In this document: positions 45,222 through 55,593 of the stretch, one piece after another | Layout: every line of letters starts with the position of its first letter | Numbering within the stretch: position 1 is the first letter of the stretch | Source: Mauremys mutica | Taxonomy: Eukaryota; Chordata; Testudines; Geoemydidae | Assembly (NCBI RefSeq): GCF_020497125.1 | Contig: NC_059077.1 | Coordinates: 31,013,340-31,077,339 of the forward strand | DNA length: 64,000 bases | Direction: 5' to 3' | Program-made: the position numbers and the translations under genes | Notes under the pieces: model-generated | What the model saw: the letters and a program-made list of their open reading frames with translations, nothing else | Told to the model about the DNA's origin: nothing | Database searches by the model: none

Positions 45222-47181
45222 CTACACAGTGGGGGATGAAACTTGGATTTGGGACTGGGTGATCCAGGAAGGGAAGCACTTCTCATACTTTAGGGAATGA
45301 GAGCTGTTTGGTACATGAGCGCTCTGCTGGGGTGGAGTGACAGTTTTCACGGCCCCTAGCGCCCCTCCTTCTTGTGATTTTGGGTGAGGGGGGACAGGAC
45401 TTTGTGGCGGGGGAAGGCGGTTACAGATACAGTTCAGGGGGGCTCTCTGCTCCTGCCTGCGGTCTTGCAGAACATCTACAAGGCGCCGGAGCGTGTCCGT
45501 TTGCTCCCTCATTAGCCCAAGCAGCGTTTGAGTCGCCTGCTGGTCTTCCTGCCGCCACCTGTCCTCCCGTTCGCTGTGTGAGCGCTGGTGCTGACATAGG
45601 GTCTCCCTCCACTGTCTCTGCTCAGCCGCCTCGGCTCTGGAGCAAGCCATCAGTTCCGAGAACATGTCGTCCCTAGTCTTTTTCTTTCGCCGCCTAATCT
45701 GCGCCAGCCTCTGTGAGGGGGATGCCGGGGCAGTTCGTGAAAGAGCCGCAGCTGTGTGATGGGAAAAAGGAAGTGATTTCCTTGAAAAGATACATGTTTG
45801 CGAACACTGAACACAGTCTAGTCAGTTTCTGTGAACAAGACCATACAGGGCACCTAGTCTCACGAGCTCTCAGGACAAGTTCGAGATTTCGGAATACGCT
45901 TTCATTGGCTGCGGTCTTGCACAGGAGATCGGACAAGCGGGGCGGTACAGCTGAATCCATGTAGCAGCCAGGCCTGGTAAGCACTACACTATAGGCTGCT
46001 TAACAGTTAATGGATAGCTGTGCCCTCCCGCTGAAGGCAATCTGTAAAGCATAAAGTCTGACCCTGTTCCAGCCCCTCGCGGCTGTGCCCGGAAAAGATC
46101 ACTGTATGCTTTTCCTCTGCGGCCTCCAACACGTGGCTGTTAAACGAAGGTCATTGCTATGCAAAGTAAAAGTCAAGCATTCACAATAGTAACAGTACAC
46201 TAATTGCCCTAATTAGATGCAGCAGTCGCCGAACGAGATTACCCTGAGGCGGGTCACTCAGAGAGAGAGAGGATGCTGCTAGAATCCCTGCACAGACCAG
46301 GACCGTATGCTGCCATGCTGGTGGAGGCAATGATTCCGCTGTACGTTAGGATGGCCTGGCGCGGAAGAGTGTGCTTCCACGGAGCACCAAATAAGGCACC
46401 TCTCCCCAGGAACCTCCTGCAGAGACTTTTCGAGCTGCTCTCCGAGAGCTTCATGGAAGTGTCCCAGGAGGATTTCTGTTCCATCCCTATATGTGTGGAC
46501 CTTCTCTTTATATAGTTTTTTATGGAAAAGTTTTTATATAGTTTTTACATATTTTTTATTCCTGTTTTTTAAAAAATAAATGTTTCCATGTTTATAGCAC
46601 TTACCGACTGATCCTTCCCCTGATTCTGAGTCCGGGTTAACGGCCGGGGAGGGTTGGTAGGGGATCTCTGTGAGGGTGATGAAGAGATCCTGGCTGTCGG
46701 GGAAAGCGGTATTGTAAGCGCTGTCGCCTGCGTCGTCCTCCACAAACCCTTCCTCATCTTCCCCATCGGCGAACATCGCCGAGGAACTGCCCCTCGACAC
46801 TATCCCATACTCAGAGTCCACGGTCACTGGTGGGGCAGTGGTGGCAGACCCACCTAGAATGGCATGCAGTGCCTCGTAGAAGCGGCATGTCTGGGGCTGG
46901 GCTCCGGAGCGTCCGTTTGCCGCTCTGACTTTTTGGTAGCCTTGTCTCAGGTCCTTGATTTTCACGCGGCACTGCGTTGTATCCCGGCTGTATCCTCTGA
47001 GTTCCATGGCTTTGGAGACCTTCTCGTAGGTCTTTGCAATCCGTTTGTTGGAGCGGAGCTCCGAAAGCACAGACTCATCGCCCCACACAGTGATCAGATC
47101 CAGGACTTTCCGGTCTGTCCATGCTGGGGACCTCTTTCTATTCTGGGATTGCATGGACTCCTCTGCTGGAGAGCTCTGCAT
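45222..47181 (-). CDS. Harbinger Myb/SANT-like accessory protein, two exons
   Basis: Minus strand. Exon 1 is 47181-46605 and exon 2 is 45751-45222, giving about 368 residues. The preferred start is MQSSPAEESMQSQNRKRSPA. An in-frame ATG at 47262 would add 27 residues. The Myb/SANT (trihelix-type) domain covers about residues 15-110: SPAWTDRKVLDLITVWGDES, then TTQCRVKIKDLRQGYQKVR and CRFYEALHAILGG. An acidic middle region follows (DGEDEEGFVEDDAGDSAYN). Exon 2 gives QRLAQIRRRKKKTRDDMFSE, a basic motif able to serve as a nuclear localisation signal, and then a Gln/Arg/Glu-rich coiled-coil-like tail. The donor is GTAAGT (46604-46599). The acceptor CACACAG before 45751, after a pyrimidine tract, keeps the frame open. 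In this superfamily such proteins bind the transposon ends and help the transposase enter the nucleus. Confidence 0.85.
45752..46604 (-). other. Predicted intron of the Myb-like gene
   Basis: The donor GTCG|GTAAGT and the acceptor CCTTTTTCCCATCACACAG give an intron of 853 bases. Joining the exons gives GTC-G|CT-GCG, continuing in frame to QRLAQIRRRKK. A nearer AG (before AGGCTGG at 45710) would put a TAG in frame and is rejected. An 80-codon plus-strand and a 76-codon minus-strand frame overlap inside the intron at 46254-46515, with no recognised motif. Confidence 0.75.
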
Positions 47182-47545
47182 CGTTGCAGGTGCTGCTGAG
47201 CTTGCCCCGATGTCCAACCAGGACGTCAGATTCAAAGTGCCCAGACAGGAAAAGGAATTCAAATTTTCCCGGGTCGTTTCCTGTGTGGCTGGTCAGAGAA
47301 TCCAAGCTTGGACTGCTGTCCAGAGCGTCAACAGAGTGGTGCACTGTGGGATAGCTCCCGGAGCTACTAAGTTCGATTTGCATCCACACCTAGCCTAATT
47401 CGAGATAGCCATGTCGAATTTAGCACTACTCCCCTCGTCGGGGTGGAGTACCGAATTCGAACTAAAGAGCCCTCTAGGTCGAATTAAACGGCTTCCTGGT
47501 GCGGACGGTTGAGCAGTTAATTCGAATTAACGCTGCTAAATTCGA

Positions 47546-47571
47546 TTTAAAGTCCTAGTGTAGACCAGGCC
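47546..47571 (-). repeat. Right terminal inverted repeat of Harbinger element
   Basis: Read on the minus strand it begins GGCCTGGTCTACACTAGGAC. It shares the GTCTACACTA core with the left end and is followed outside by the TAA duplication. Confidence 0.85.
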
Positions 47572-47574
47572 TAA

Positions 47575-50500
47575 GAGGGCATCAAATACAGAGTCTCTTT
47601 GTAACGTACTCTCTCTATATATCAGAACAGCCTTCATCCCTGCCATCCCCATCTGGCCTGGGGAAACTCCAACCACTCATCCCAGTCCTGGAACATTTCC
47701 TTAGATAAGGAGAAAACTATGAATAAGAGAAAATACTGGAATGGAAACACCCAAGCAACCTAAGTGTCACAATAACTGCTACTTTGGGGCTCAAGGAAAC
47801 AATCTATTGCTATACTCAGTAACAACTATTCATTTTATAATACTTTTTTTGCCAATTGTGGTTCTGCACTGACTGAGACTTAATGGCAGAGTAGCTGAAA
47901 ACTTTTAACTCTCTGACCTCTTCACAAGAGAGTCTAGAGCTACGTCCTCATTGAGCACATCAGTGGGACTGGGTAAGTCTATTTCCCCCTCCCTCTTTAA
48001 CTATCCATCAAACCTGTGTGGTTGGAAGGGAAGCTAGTTAAAGGGACTTTTAGCCCCTACTCTGGCAAATGCAACCCAATGTTCCATAGCTATTGAAGCT
48101 TAGTCAGCCAAAAGGCCTCCAAGAACTGTGGCATCCCCAACCCCTGTGTGGGTTATGGCTTAATAGTAAGGCTCCAGCCATTTAAAAGGGAATGATTGCT
48201 ATGAACCATTAGTGAAAGCAACGTGATTTAAAGTTACTATTTGCCATACATAGTTACTTTGACAACCCACTCTAGCAAACTATGAGGATACCTTCTGTGG
48301 ACTATAATTCTGAAGGTCAATGGTTGCTTAATAAACTCCAAATAAAGCATATGTGAGACACTGTACATGTTTCACAGAGTGGTGTATTAATGCACCATTG
48401 CACTCTGTATATTCAGTCCAAATGACTTCTGTTTAAGAGAACGGAGGCTGTTTCACTTGCCATCACTTACATTCTTTTAAAATTTAAATATACTTTATTC
48501 AAATTGCAACTGACTAACATATAAGGTGAATGCTATATAAGATCTAATTTTCAGTGTCCTAAGATTAAAATGGAAGAAAGTAAACAATATTTTGCTTATA
48601 CTGCACCATTGTATTTGAATATATTACCTGTCGCTACTACACTGAAATCTAGTGCCAGAATTGTCAAAAGATTGATATTTGGAATGCTGAAACAGTGTTG
48701 TTCTTGGTTATAAGTTTTGATTACATTTGGCTCTGTTTTGTTTTGTGGCTATTTGTTTGTGTCCTATAGAATATCCTTGAAAATAAAATGTTACCACAAG
48801 TCTTAAAGGTGTAAAATATACAAACAGCCACTGAAGAAAACCAACACACTACAGAATTACCCAAGTTGATTAAGAAAGAAGACCTCTGACTTGCATGGGT
48901 GTGTAATATGGGCAGGGTGCAAAAGCCAACACAAGGACTGCTTTTAGGGGGTGGAAGCTGCTGCTTTTGATTGATGCTACTATAATCACTAGACACTGTC
49001 AAGAGGGTGAGGATGCAGGGTCATAATCCCACATCCTCTCCACACTAGCAGCTCTATTGGCTGATTTCAAAATGGAATGGTTCAGCAGCTGTGTTTCCCA
49101 GGAACTCCAGAAAGAGCATTATGAAGCTTTTACTGTGTATAACAACCATTAAGGCTGGCCTGTACCTTTTTAAGGTACAACTGCTCCCTAAATTTGCACC
49201 CTGTAACCTAACACATATCAGTTTATCATCATTTTCATTTTGTGAAGATTTTTTTTAAATATTTCAAAATGATCTATTATACACCACGTTGTAATGTGTC
49301 AAGGTAGAAAAATTGAACACCACTGATTCATCTTGATTTCACTGAGATTCAATGCATAAATCAAATCATGTATATGAAGTGGACGATTTTTTTTTTATTA
49401 TTCTGGGGGAATTTTTTTAAGTAAAAATGCCCAAGTTCTGTGTGCATTATCCCATGTTACTAATCACTATGAATCACTTTCATATTATAGCTCCAGAAGA
49501 ATCTAAAGGATTGAAGCAAAACCACATTGTTAAAAACAACCAGCGAACTTTAATTCAGCCAGAGCTCTCTGGCTGCAGTGCCTGACTCCATTAGAACTGG
49601 TGCCAGAAACCATACCATGTCCCCCTTCAAAAGAACACTTTGTATCACAGTTCTATTCCCCCTCTTCTATTTCTCTCAAAGGAAACCCAACTGCAGCCCA
49701 GCTAATGGGTGAAGAGAAGCCAATTATTACAACGTGATCACATTCCTTTAAAAAAAAACAAAACACCTTGCCTTTAAGTTGCTCGTTAAGGGTCTGATCT
49801 TGCTACAGAAGTCAATGTCAAAACTTCCATTGATTTCAGAAGGCTCAGGAGCAGATCTTGACAAGTGGTGCCTTTTGTGGATTTTTAGTACTGATGTTAC
49901 TTTGTTCTACAGATATTGAGCCAGGCCCTTAGGGAATATAAATTGGCACATCTCCAGTGAAGTCACTGGAGCTACATCATTTTACACCAGCTGAGGATCA
50001 GGCCCACCATGTACACCTCAAAATATAAATCATGCTTTATCAAGACTGAAATTCAAAATACTAAATGTTAGTTGGAGGAATTTTAATTTTTTTCCTCATC
50101 AGTCTTAATTTTTTATTTATGTAATGTATGGATGTGTGATGGGCTGGATCATGAAGTCTTCACTCAGTTTTTACTTCAAGGGGAGTTTTCCCTGAGTAAG
50201 AAGTGAAGGAGTACTGGATCTATTTATAAAAGAGAAAAGTTGAGGTACTTTATGTCCAGTCTAAATGTTGTGATTTTTAGCTGTGCTCCTTTTTAAAACT
50301 TGTTATATAATAATATCAAACAAACCCATACATGATATATCATTGTTAAAATATCCCTACTTGTGCATAATTGCTGAAAATAATTCTTTACAGTATTAAC
50401 TGCACACAATCATAGTGACCACTGAAAGAGAAAATACTTAGAAGCGGTGCTGGTCTCCTAGGTCTAAAACAAGTATCTAACAACTACATGTTTGAAAAAA

Positions 50501-51764
50501 TAGACATGTGAAAGACAGCATCATTTTTATAGCTGCTTCAAAGATGAGTAGAGGTCTATTTTCCATCTCTTTCAAGAGACAGAAACAAAGTGCATTTCTC
50601 AGAAGCCTGCAAAAAATGAACAAATTTAATTTTTCCATATGAAGTCTGAATTACTTACAGCTAACCCCAGAGTTCTTCAGAGTTGCACAATGGAGCATAT
50701 ACAGTAGATGCTCAATACTTATGTGGTGGTGCATGAAGAGAAGGCCTCTTCAGAATCTATTCACCTCTGCCTCTGTTGATATTTGCTGGCCTTGAAGTCT
50801 CTAGAGTCTATGTATATCTTTAGTTCTCTTTTTTTTCTTTCCTATGGATCATTGACTGTTTATTATAGAACTGATGCAGCCTGAAGAGATGCAGAGCCCG
50901 AGATGTTTTATCTCTTGTCAGAGCTAGCTTCAATTAAATTAATGGATCCATTCAGCTCCCTCTTTCCCTTTTCAGCTGCTTTGCTGTCGAATACATTAAA
51001 AAGATCTTAAGTCTCAAGATGGTACATCATGGCATTAGCCAGGGCACTCATTTCCCTCTGTCTTCTTTTTTCTGTAAATCAAATAATTAATGAGATCTCC
51101 ACCTCAATAGAGCATTTCATCAATATTTTGTAGCAACAGAAAAAAATGTGCTTTTTGCTCATGGAAGAGCTTTTATCTCCATCTGTGTAGGATTTGGTGG
51201 GCAAATGTAGTAATTCTAAAAGGACAAAATATTGACTATTTTTTTGTAGTATGTTCTTAATTTCTGAGAAAAATCACTTAAAAGGCTTATGTGCTGACCA
51301 ATGGATGAGCAAAGTGGCCTGCCTGCCACTGCTGTATAGATGGCACTGTTTGAAGTTTAAGCTTCAAATGACTTCAAGACTAAATCTAGTCTTGGTAAGT
51401 AATATCACGTAACATAAAGTGTTTCAGTGGATGATCTAACTGTGTATCATAATTCAGAGTACAATGTTTCACTTCACAAAAAGAATAAATAATAAAAATT
51501 AAGCATAATTTTTGTTTAAATCATTATGAAGGACTCTGGCTTTGCAATGATAATCACTTCATGCTACGATGAAGGAAATGTTACGTTGAAATGATGCTGA
51601 TCATTTACTTGCAGAGACCTTTTGTCTTCTCCTGTAGGATGTAGCATGAATTGCCTGCCAAGATCATCTGGGTATATCTCATCTAATTAATTCCTCGACT
51701 TTATAGGGGCCTCAGGTATTGGTGATACCTCAATGTCTCTTCTTCTCTCTCTGGGGCACTCGCA
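47575..51764. other. Unassigned AT-rich stretch
   Basis: No gene recognised. 49925-50010 contains another copy of the palindromic TGGAGCTACATCATTTTACACC repeat type. The remainder is AT-rich unique-looking sequence with open frames below 95 codons. This is one of the least element-dense parts of the window. Confidence 0.5.
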
Positions 51765-51875
51765 TTACTGGGCTCAATATAGGAATATCTGGGTGAAAAT
51801 TAATGACCTGCTGACACACAGGGGGTCAGGGTAGATGATCCAATGCTCCCATCTGGCCTTAAACGCTATGAAACT
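51765..51875 (+). repeat. CR1-type 3' end relic
   Basis: CACAGGGGGTCAGGGTAGAT, then GATCCAATGCTCCCATCTGG, CCTTAAACGCTATGAAAC follows the order of CR1-like or CR1-tailed SINE 3' ends. It is short and diverged. Confidence 0.45.
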
Positions 51876-52115
51876 AACAATAAAATTCCATGCCATTTAC
51901 TGAGAAATCAGAGCCTGTGTTGTAACTGCTTTACTTCCTTTATATAGTAAAGAATATTATAATTTTAATCTAGATTATTTGGTTGTAAACTGCATGTGGT
52001 CAAATATGCATCATTTGATCACAATGAGAAGGGATATTCAATTTCAGATTGAATGAGTTATTTAAACATAACAGAATTTTTATTGAAATGAAAATTGCAT
52101 TGAATTAGAGTAATA

Positions 52116-52464
52116 CCCTAGATCAGTGGTTCCCAAACTTGTTCCGCTGCTTGTGCAGGGAAAGCCCCTGGTGGGCCAGGCCGGTTTGTTTACTTGCCGC
52201 GTCCACAGGTTTGGTCGATCGCGGCTCCCAGTGGCCGCGGTTCATTGCTCCAGGCCAATGGGAGCTGCAGGAAGGGCAGCCACCACGTCCCTCGGCCCAA
52301 ACCACTTCCATCAGCTCCCATTGGCCTGGAGCAGTGAACCACGGCCACTGGGAGCCGCAATCGGCCGAACCTGCGGATGCGGCAGGTAAACAAACTGGCC
52401 CGGCCCACTAGGGGACTTTCCCTGCACAAGCAGTGGAACAAGTTTGGGAACCACTGCCCTAGAT
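52116..52464. mobile_element. hAT MITE, near-complete palindrome, 8-bp target duplication
   Basis: The element runs 52124-52456. Its inverted ends extend tens of bases: CAGTGGTTCCCAAACTTGTT on the left, and the complement of the right end starts the same way. CCCTAGAT flanks it exactly (52116-52123 and 52457-52464). Internal arms also pair (GCTCCAGGCCAATGGGAGCT against AGCTCCCATTGGCCTGGAGC), so the whole element can fold into one long hairpin. No transposase. The CAGTGGTTCCCAAA end is typical of Charlie-like hAT elements. Confidence 0.92.
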
Positions 52465-52567
52465 GAAAAATATTACCATGCATAAATGATACAGTTCTTA
52501 ACATGATTTCCATTAAATAATAGAGTTGCTCTGATAAAGATTGAAATCTTCAGAACTTTAGCTGTAC

Positions 52568-52687
52568 ACACAAGACCTGTCATGTGTCTGATAAAGTGGG
52601 TATTCACCCACGAAAGCTTATGCTCCAATACATCTGTTAGTCTTTAAGGTGCCACAGGACTCCTTGTTGCTCTTTACACAAGACCTG
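52568..52687 (+). mobile_element. Penelope-like repeat (copy 8), 12-bp target duplication
   Basis: CTGATAAAGTGGGTATTCAC, then CCACGAAAGCTTATGCTCC, GTTAGTCTTTAAGGTGCCAC to TTGTTGCTCTT. ACACAAGACCTG occurs on both sides (52568-52579 and 52676-52687). This copy has the best match to the hammerhead consensus at CUGAU and at GAAAGCUUAUGCUC. Confidence 0.88.
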
Positions 52688-53561
52688 AACACACAAGGAA
52701 GTTGGTATGGGTGCAGAGACCCACCCACATGCTCCTCCGTGAAGGATAGAGGTCAGATTGACCGTAATGAGTGAGAATTGAGACAATCCACCAAGAGTGT
52801 TATCTGGTGACATGGAGTCACCACTGCTCATGCTTTGATTATATGAGTAACTTTGTCTTAAAATCATCTATTTTTAGCCATTCTAATATTAAAGTAAATT
52901 TGTTTTTCAAATATTTATATTACTTCCCTCTTGAATCCGTGTCTTTTATTACATCATCAATTCCCCTGTCAATTCCCAGCATCTATCTTCAAAATGAAGC
53001 TGAATGCAGCATCTGTATTTTACATTTGTATTTTACTATGCTTTTATTTTGTTGTGGAATAGAAGTAGAAGCTTCTGTTTCTATCCAAAGATTATAAAAA
53101 TATTGGAGTCCCTGGGTTTTACATCATATACATTACACAATAAACCTGGGGCAAGGAGGAGAGTATCATATGTAAAATTAATTGTTATATTCACATGAGA
53201 GCCAACTATTCATATTTTGTGTATGGTGCAGTATACAGTAGACAGGTATTATATTGTAATAGATTCTGAGCAATTAGGATCCAGAAATCATTTGACACAA
53301 AATCCTTTGAGGATATAAATTAGGGTGGTTGTGTTTTGGTTTGACAAAATCTAGATAATTGTGTTTTTGCCTTTTCAAGGACAAAACCTAAATCACCTAT
53401 GGTTTTGGCTTTATGGCCTATGGAAACATTGATTCATGTAGTATCCAAGTTTTTCTTGCTCACTTGTGACATAATCCAGCTAAAATAATAATTTCCATTT
53501 CCTCTTTAAATAATTCTTACTCTGCCTTTAGGACTACCAGGGGAATAAACTGAAAACATAC
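52688..53561. other. Unassigned AT-rich stretch
   Basis: No gene recognised. Open frames of about 108 and 64 codons at 52771-53198 are AT-rich translations with no motif. Confidence 0.5.
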
Positions 53562-53825
53562 TCAGGCTATGTCTATGTTGCCCCACAGTTTGGACTATGG
53601 AGGTGTGAATAGCAGTGCGCATCGAAGTGCTGCACTGTAACTCCCCCATGTGGATGATGCAGGTGTGAACTAAAAGATTCCTAGTTTACACCAATGTAAT
53701 CTTGTTTGAAGAGATTTACATTAATAAGAACTAGGAGCCCTTTAGTTTGTCCCACAGCATCCACACAACAGAGTTACACCGCAGCACTTTGGTACAAACT
53801 GTGGGGTAGTGTAGACAAGCCCTAA
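53562..53825. mobile_element. Harbinger-type MITE
   Basis: The left end reads GGCTATGTCTATGTTGCCCC and ACAGTTTG. The complement of the right end reads GGGCTTGTCTACACTACCCC and ACAGTTTG. The flanks TCA (53562-53564) and TAA (53823-53825) fit a decayed TWA duplication. Length 258 bp, no ORF. The GTCTACACTA core is shared with the large Harbinger element at 42765, so that family could mobilise it. Confidence 0.78.
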
Positions 53826-55084
53826 ATCTCACACATCTGCATACATGATAACAGCATGCTGCAAATCCCAGCCTACCCACCCCCCAATCACAGAAATAAT
53901 CAGAGGCGCTTGCAGCTAAGAAGCAACCAGCTTATCCAAGAAATGGATACACAGAAGCATACAGTTAAAGAGCCCTCATTTACTATATATATATATATAT
54001 ATATATAAAATCATACAGTAAACCAGACTCTAGCATTCTCTGTAGAGAACAAAGTAGGATCTGGCAGTGCCTGTTACCACCTCTAAAAGATCTTTAAGAG
54101 ATCCTATTGCAGCTTCAGCAAGAGGGCACCTTGCATAAGGACCTTGTACCTTAAAATGCAGATATCAAAGTGTTATCAACTCATTTTATTGTGAGTCTCA
54201 CAGTATTTGGTGATTTTTTTCTTGAAGCATCTGCTCCAGGAATTATATAGTTACACTGGGCTTTCAGTTCCCATCTTTTAAAGAGAAGGCATCTAGCCAT
54301 CATGGTTGTGGAGAAAAACTCAAACGTGACAAATGTGTTCCTAAAGATTAAAAAACCAGAAAACAAATAAACTGCATGCCAAATTTATTATTTTTTAAAA
54401 TATTTGTTTTTAAACCAGTTTCATTATTTTGAGGACCTGGCTCATGATTTTTTGAATGCTTAGGTAGGCAATGATGCTATTACTGAGCACCCTGTGTGCG
54501 ATTCCCTCCCACCCCGTGGGAAAAAGATACCCAAGTGGGGAAAAGTATCTCAGAAATGGAGGAGGGACTTTTCTTCAAACTACCTTCCATGCCCCTGCAT
54601 TCAAGGAAACATGGAAAGATTTAGTCCAAGCCAATGATTTATAATTGAAGAAGTTGCAATCTTTCTTACATCTTTTGTGTACACTAGAATACAAATACAA
54701 TTTGTATTTTCTCAGTAGGTCCCAGGTTCAAAAAAGTAATCTTAAACCCATCCCTATTGAGGATAACACTTAGTCACATGCGTAAATCCCACTACCTCAC
54801 TGCCACATAAACACGTTTCAAGGAAAATGTGTTTAAATGCTGTCCAGAATGGGGTTGTTTTCCCTGAATTAGGGCCTATGTGCTGATAGTTTGCAACTCC
54901 CAGTAACTGCAATGAGAATTATAGTAGTTCAGCATTTTTGAAAAGCTTCTGAAGTTGCAGCATCAGTGGTTACTGGGAGGTATGCTGCTATGCACACTAT
55001 AACTTTGTTCTATGTTGTAAAGAGGCAAAGGGACAACCCAGCAGATATGGAGCACTTACACAATGGAGCTCTTAAATGATTAAG
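53826..55084. other. Unassigned stretch with TA microsatellite
   Basis: (TA)n occurs at about 53981-54006. No gene recognised. The remaining sequence is AT-rich with no clear repeat. Confidence 0.5.
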
Positions 55085-55593
55085 AAAAGAGCTTGGAAAA
55101 GAGAAGACTAAGGGGAGATATGATAGAGGTATATAAAATCATGAGTGATGTTGAGAAAGTGGATAAGGAAAAGTTATTTACTTATTCCCATAATACAAGA
55201 ACTAGGGGTCACCAAATGAAATTAATAGGCAGCAGGTTTAAAACAAATAAAAGGGCGTTCTTCTTCACGCAGCACACAGTCAACTTGTGGAACTCCTTAC
55301 CTGAGGAGGTTGTGAAGGCTAGGACTATAATAATGTTTAGAAGGGAACTGGATAAATTCATGGTGGCTAAGTTCATAAATGGCTATTACCCAGGATGGGT
55401 AAGGAATGGTGTCCCTAGCCTCTGTTCGTCAGAGGATGGAGATGGATGGCAGGAGAGAGATCACTTGATCATTGCCTGTTAGGTTCACTCCCTCTGGGGC
55501 ACCTGGCATTGGCCACTGTCGGTAGACAGATACTGGGCTAGATGGACCTTTGGTCTGACCCAGTACAGCCGTTCTTATGTTCTTATGTTCTTA
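55085..55593 (+). mobile_element. CR1 LINE 3' end, with terminal octamer repeats
   Basis: A 129-codon frame at 55093-55482 reads [20 protein letters not shown], then [20 protein letters not shown] and [20 protein letters not shown], the conserved C-terminus of CR1 ORF2. The 3' UTR follows with GATACTGGGCTAGATGGACC and GGTCTGACCCAGTACAGCCG. It ends in tandem TTCTTATG units, the CR1 terminal repeat. The frame is uninterrupted, and this copy looks younger than the CR1 at 25309. It is a 5'-truncated copy, typical of LINE insertion. Confidence 0.93.

Larger units (their letters stand above)
42762..47574. mobile_element. Complete autonomous-type PIF/Harbinger transposon
   Basis: The element (42765-47571, 4,807 bp) has inverted ends sharing GTCTACACTA plus GACT: GGGTACGTCTACACTAC on the left, and the complement of the right end reads GGCCTGGTCTACACTAG. 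It is flanked by TAA at 42762-42764 and 47572-47574, the 3-bp TWA duplication of this superfamily. Both expected genes are present, convergent and open: a DDE transposase on plus and a Myb/SANT-like protein on minus. Subterminal regions are rich in TTCGAA/AATTCGA words and share a 13-bp inverted motif. Nothing visible rules out activity, although transcription is unknown. Confidence 0.92.

Noticed and set aside
45666..45710. Use of the nearer splice acceptor before 45710 for the Myb-like gene
   Set aside because: Joined to the GTAAGT donor at 46604 it gives an in-frame TAG within a few codons. The acceptor before 45751 keeps the frame open.
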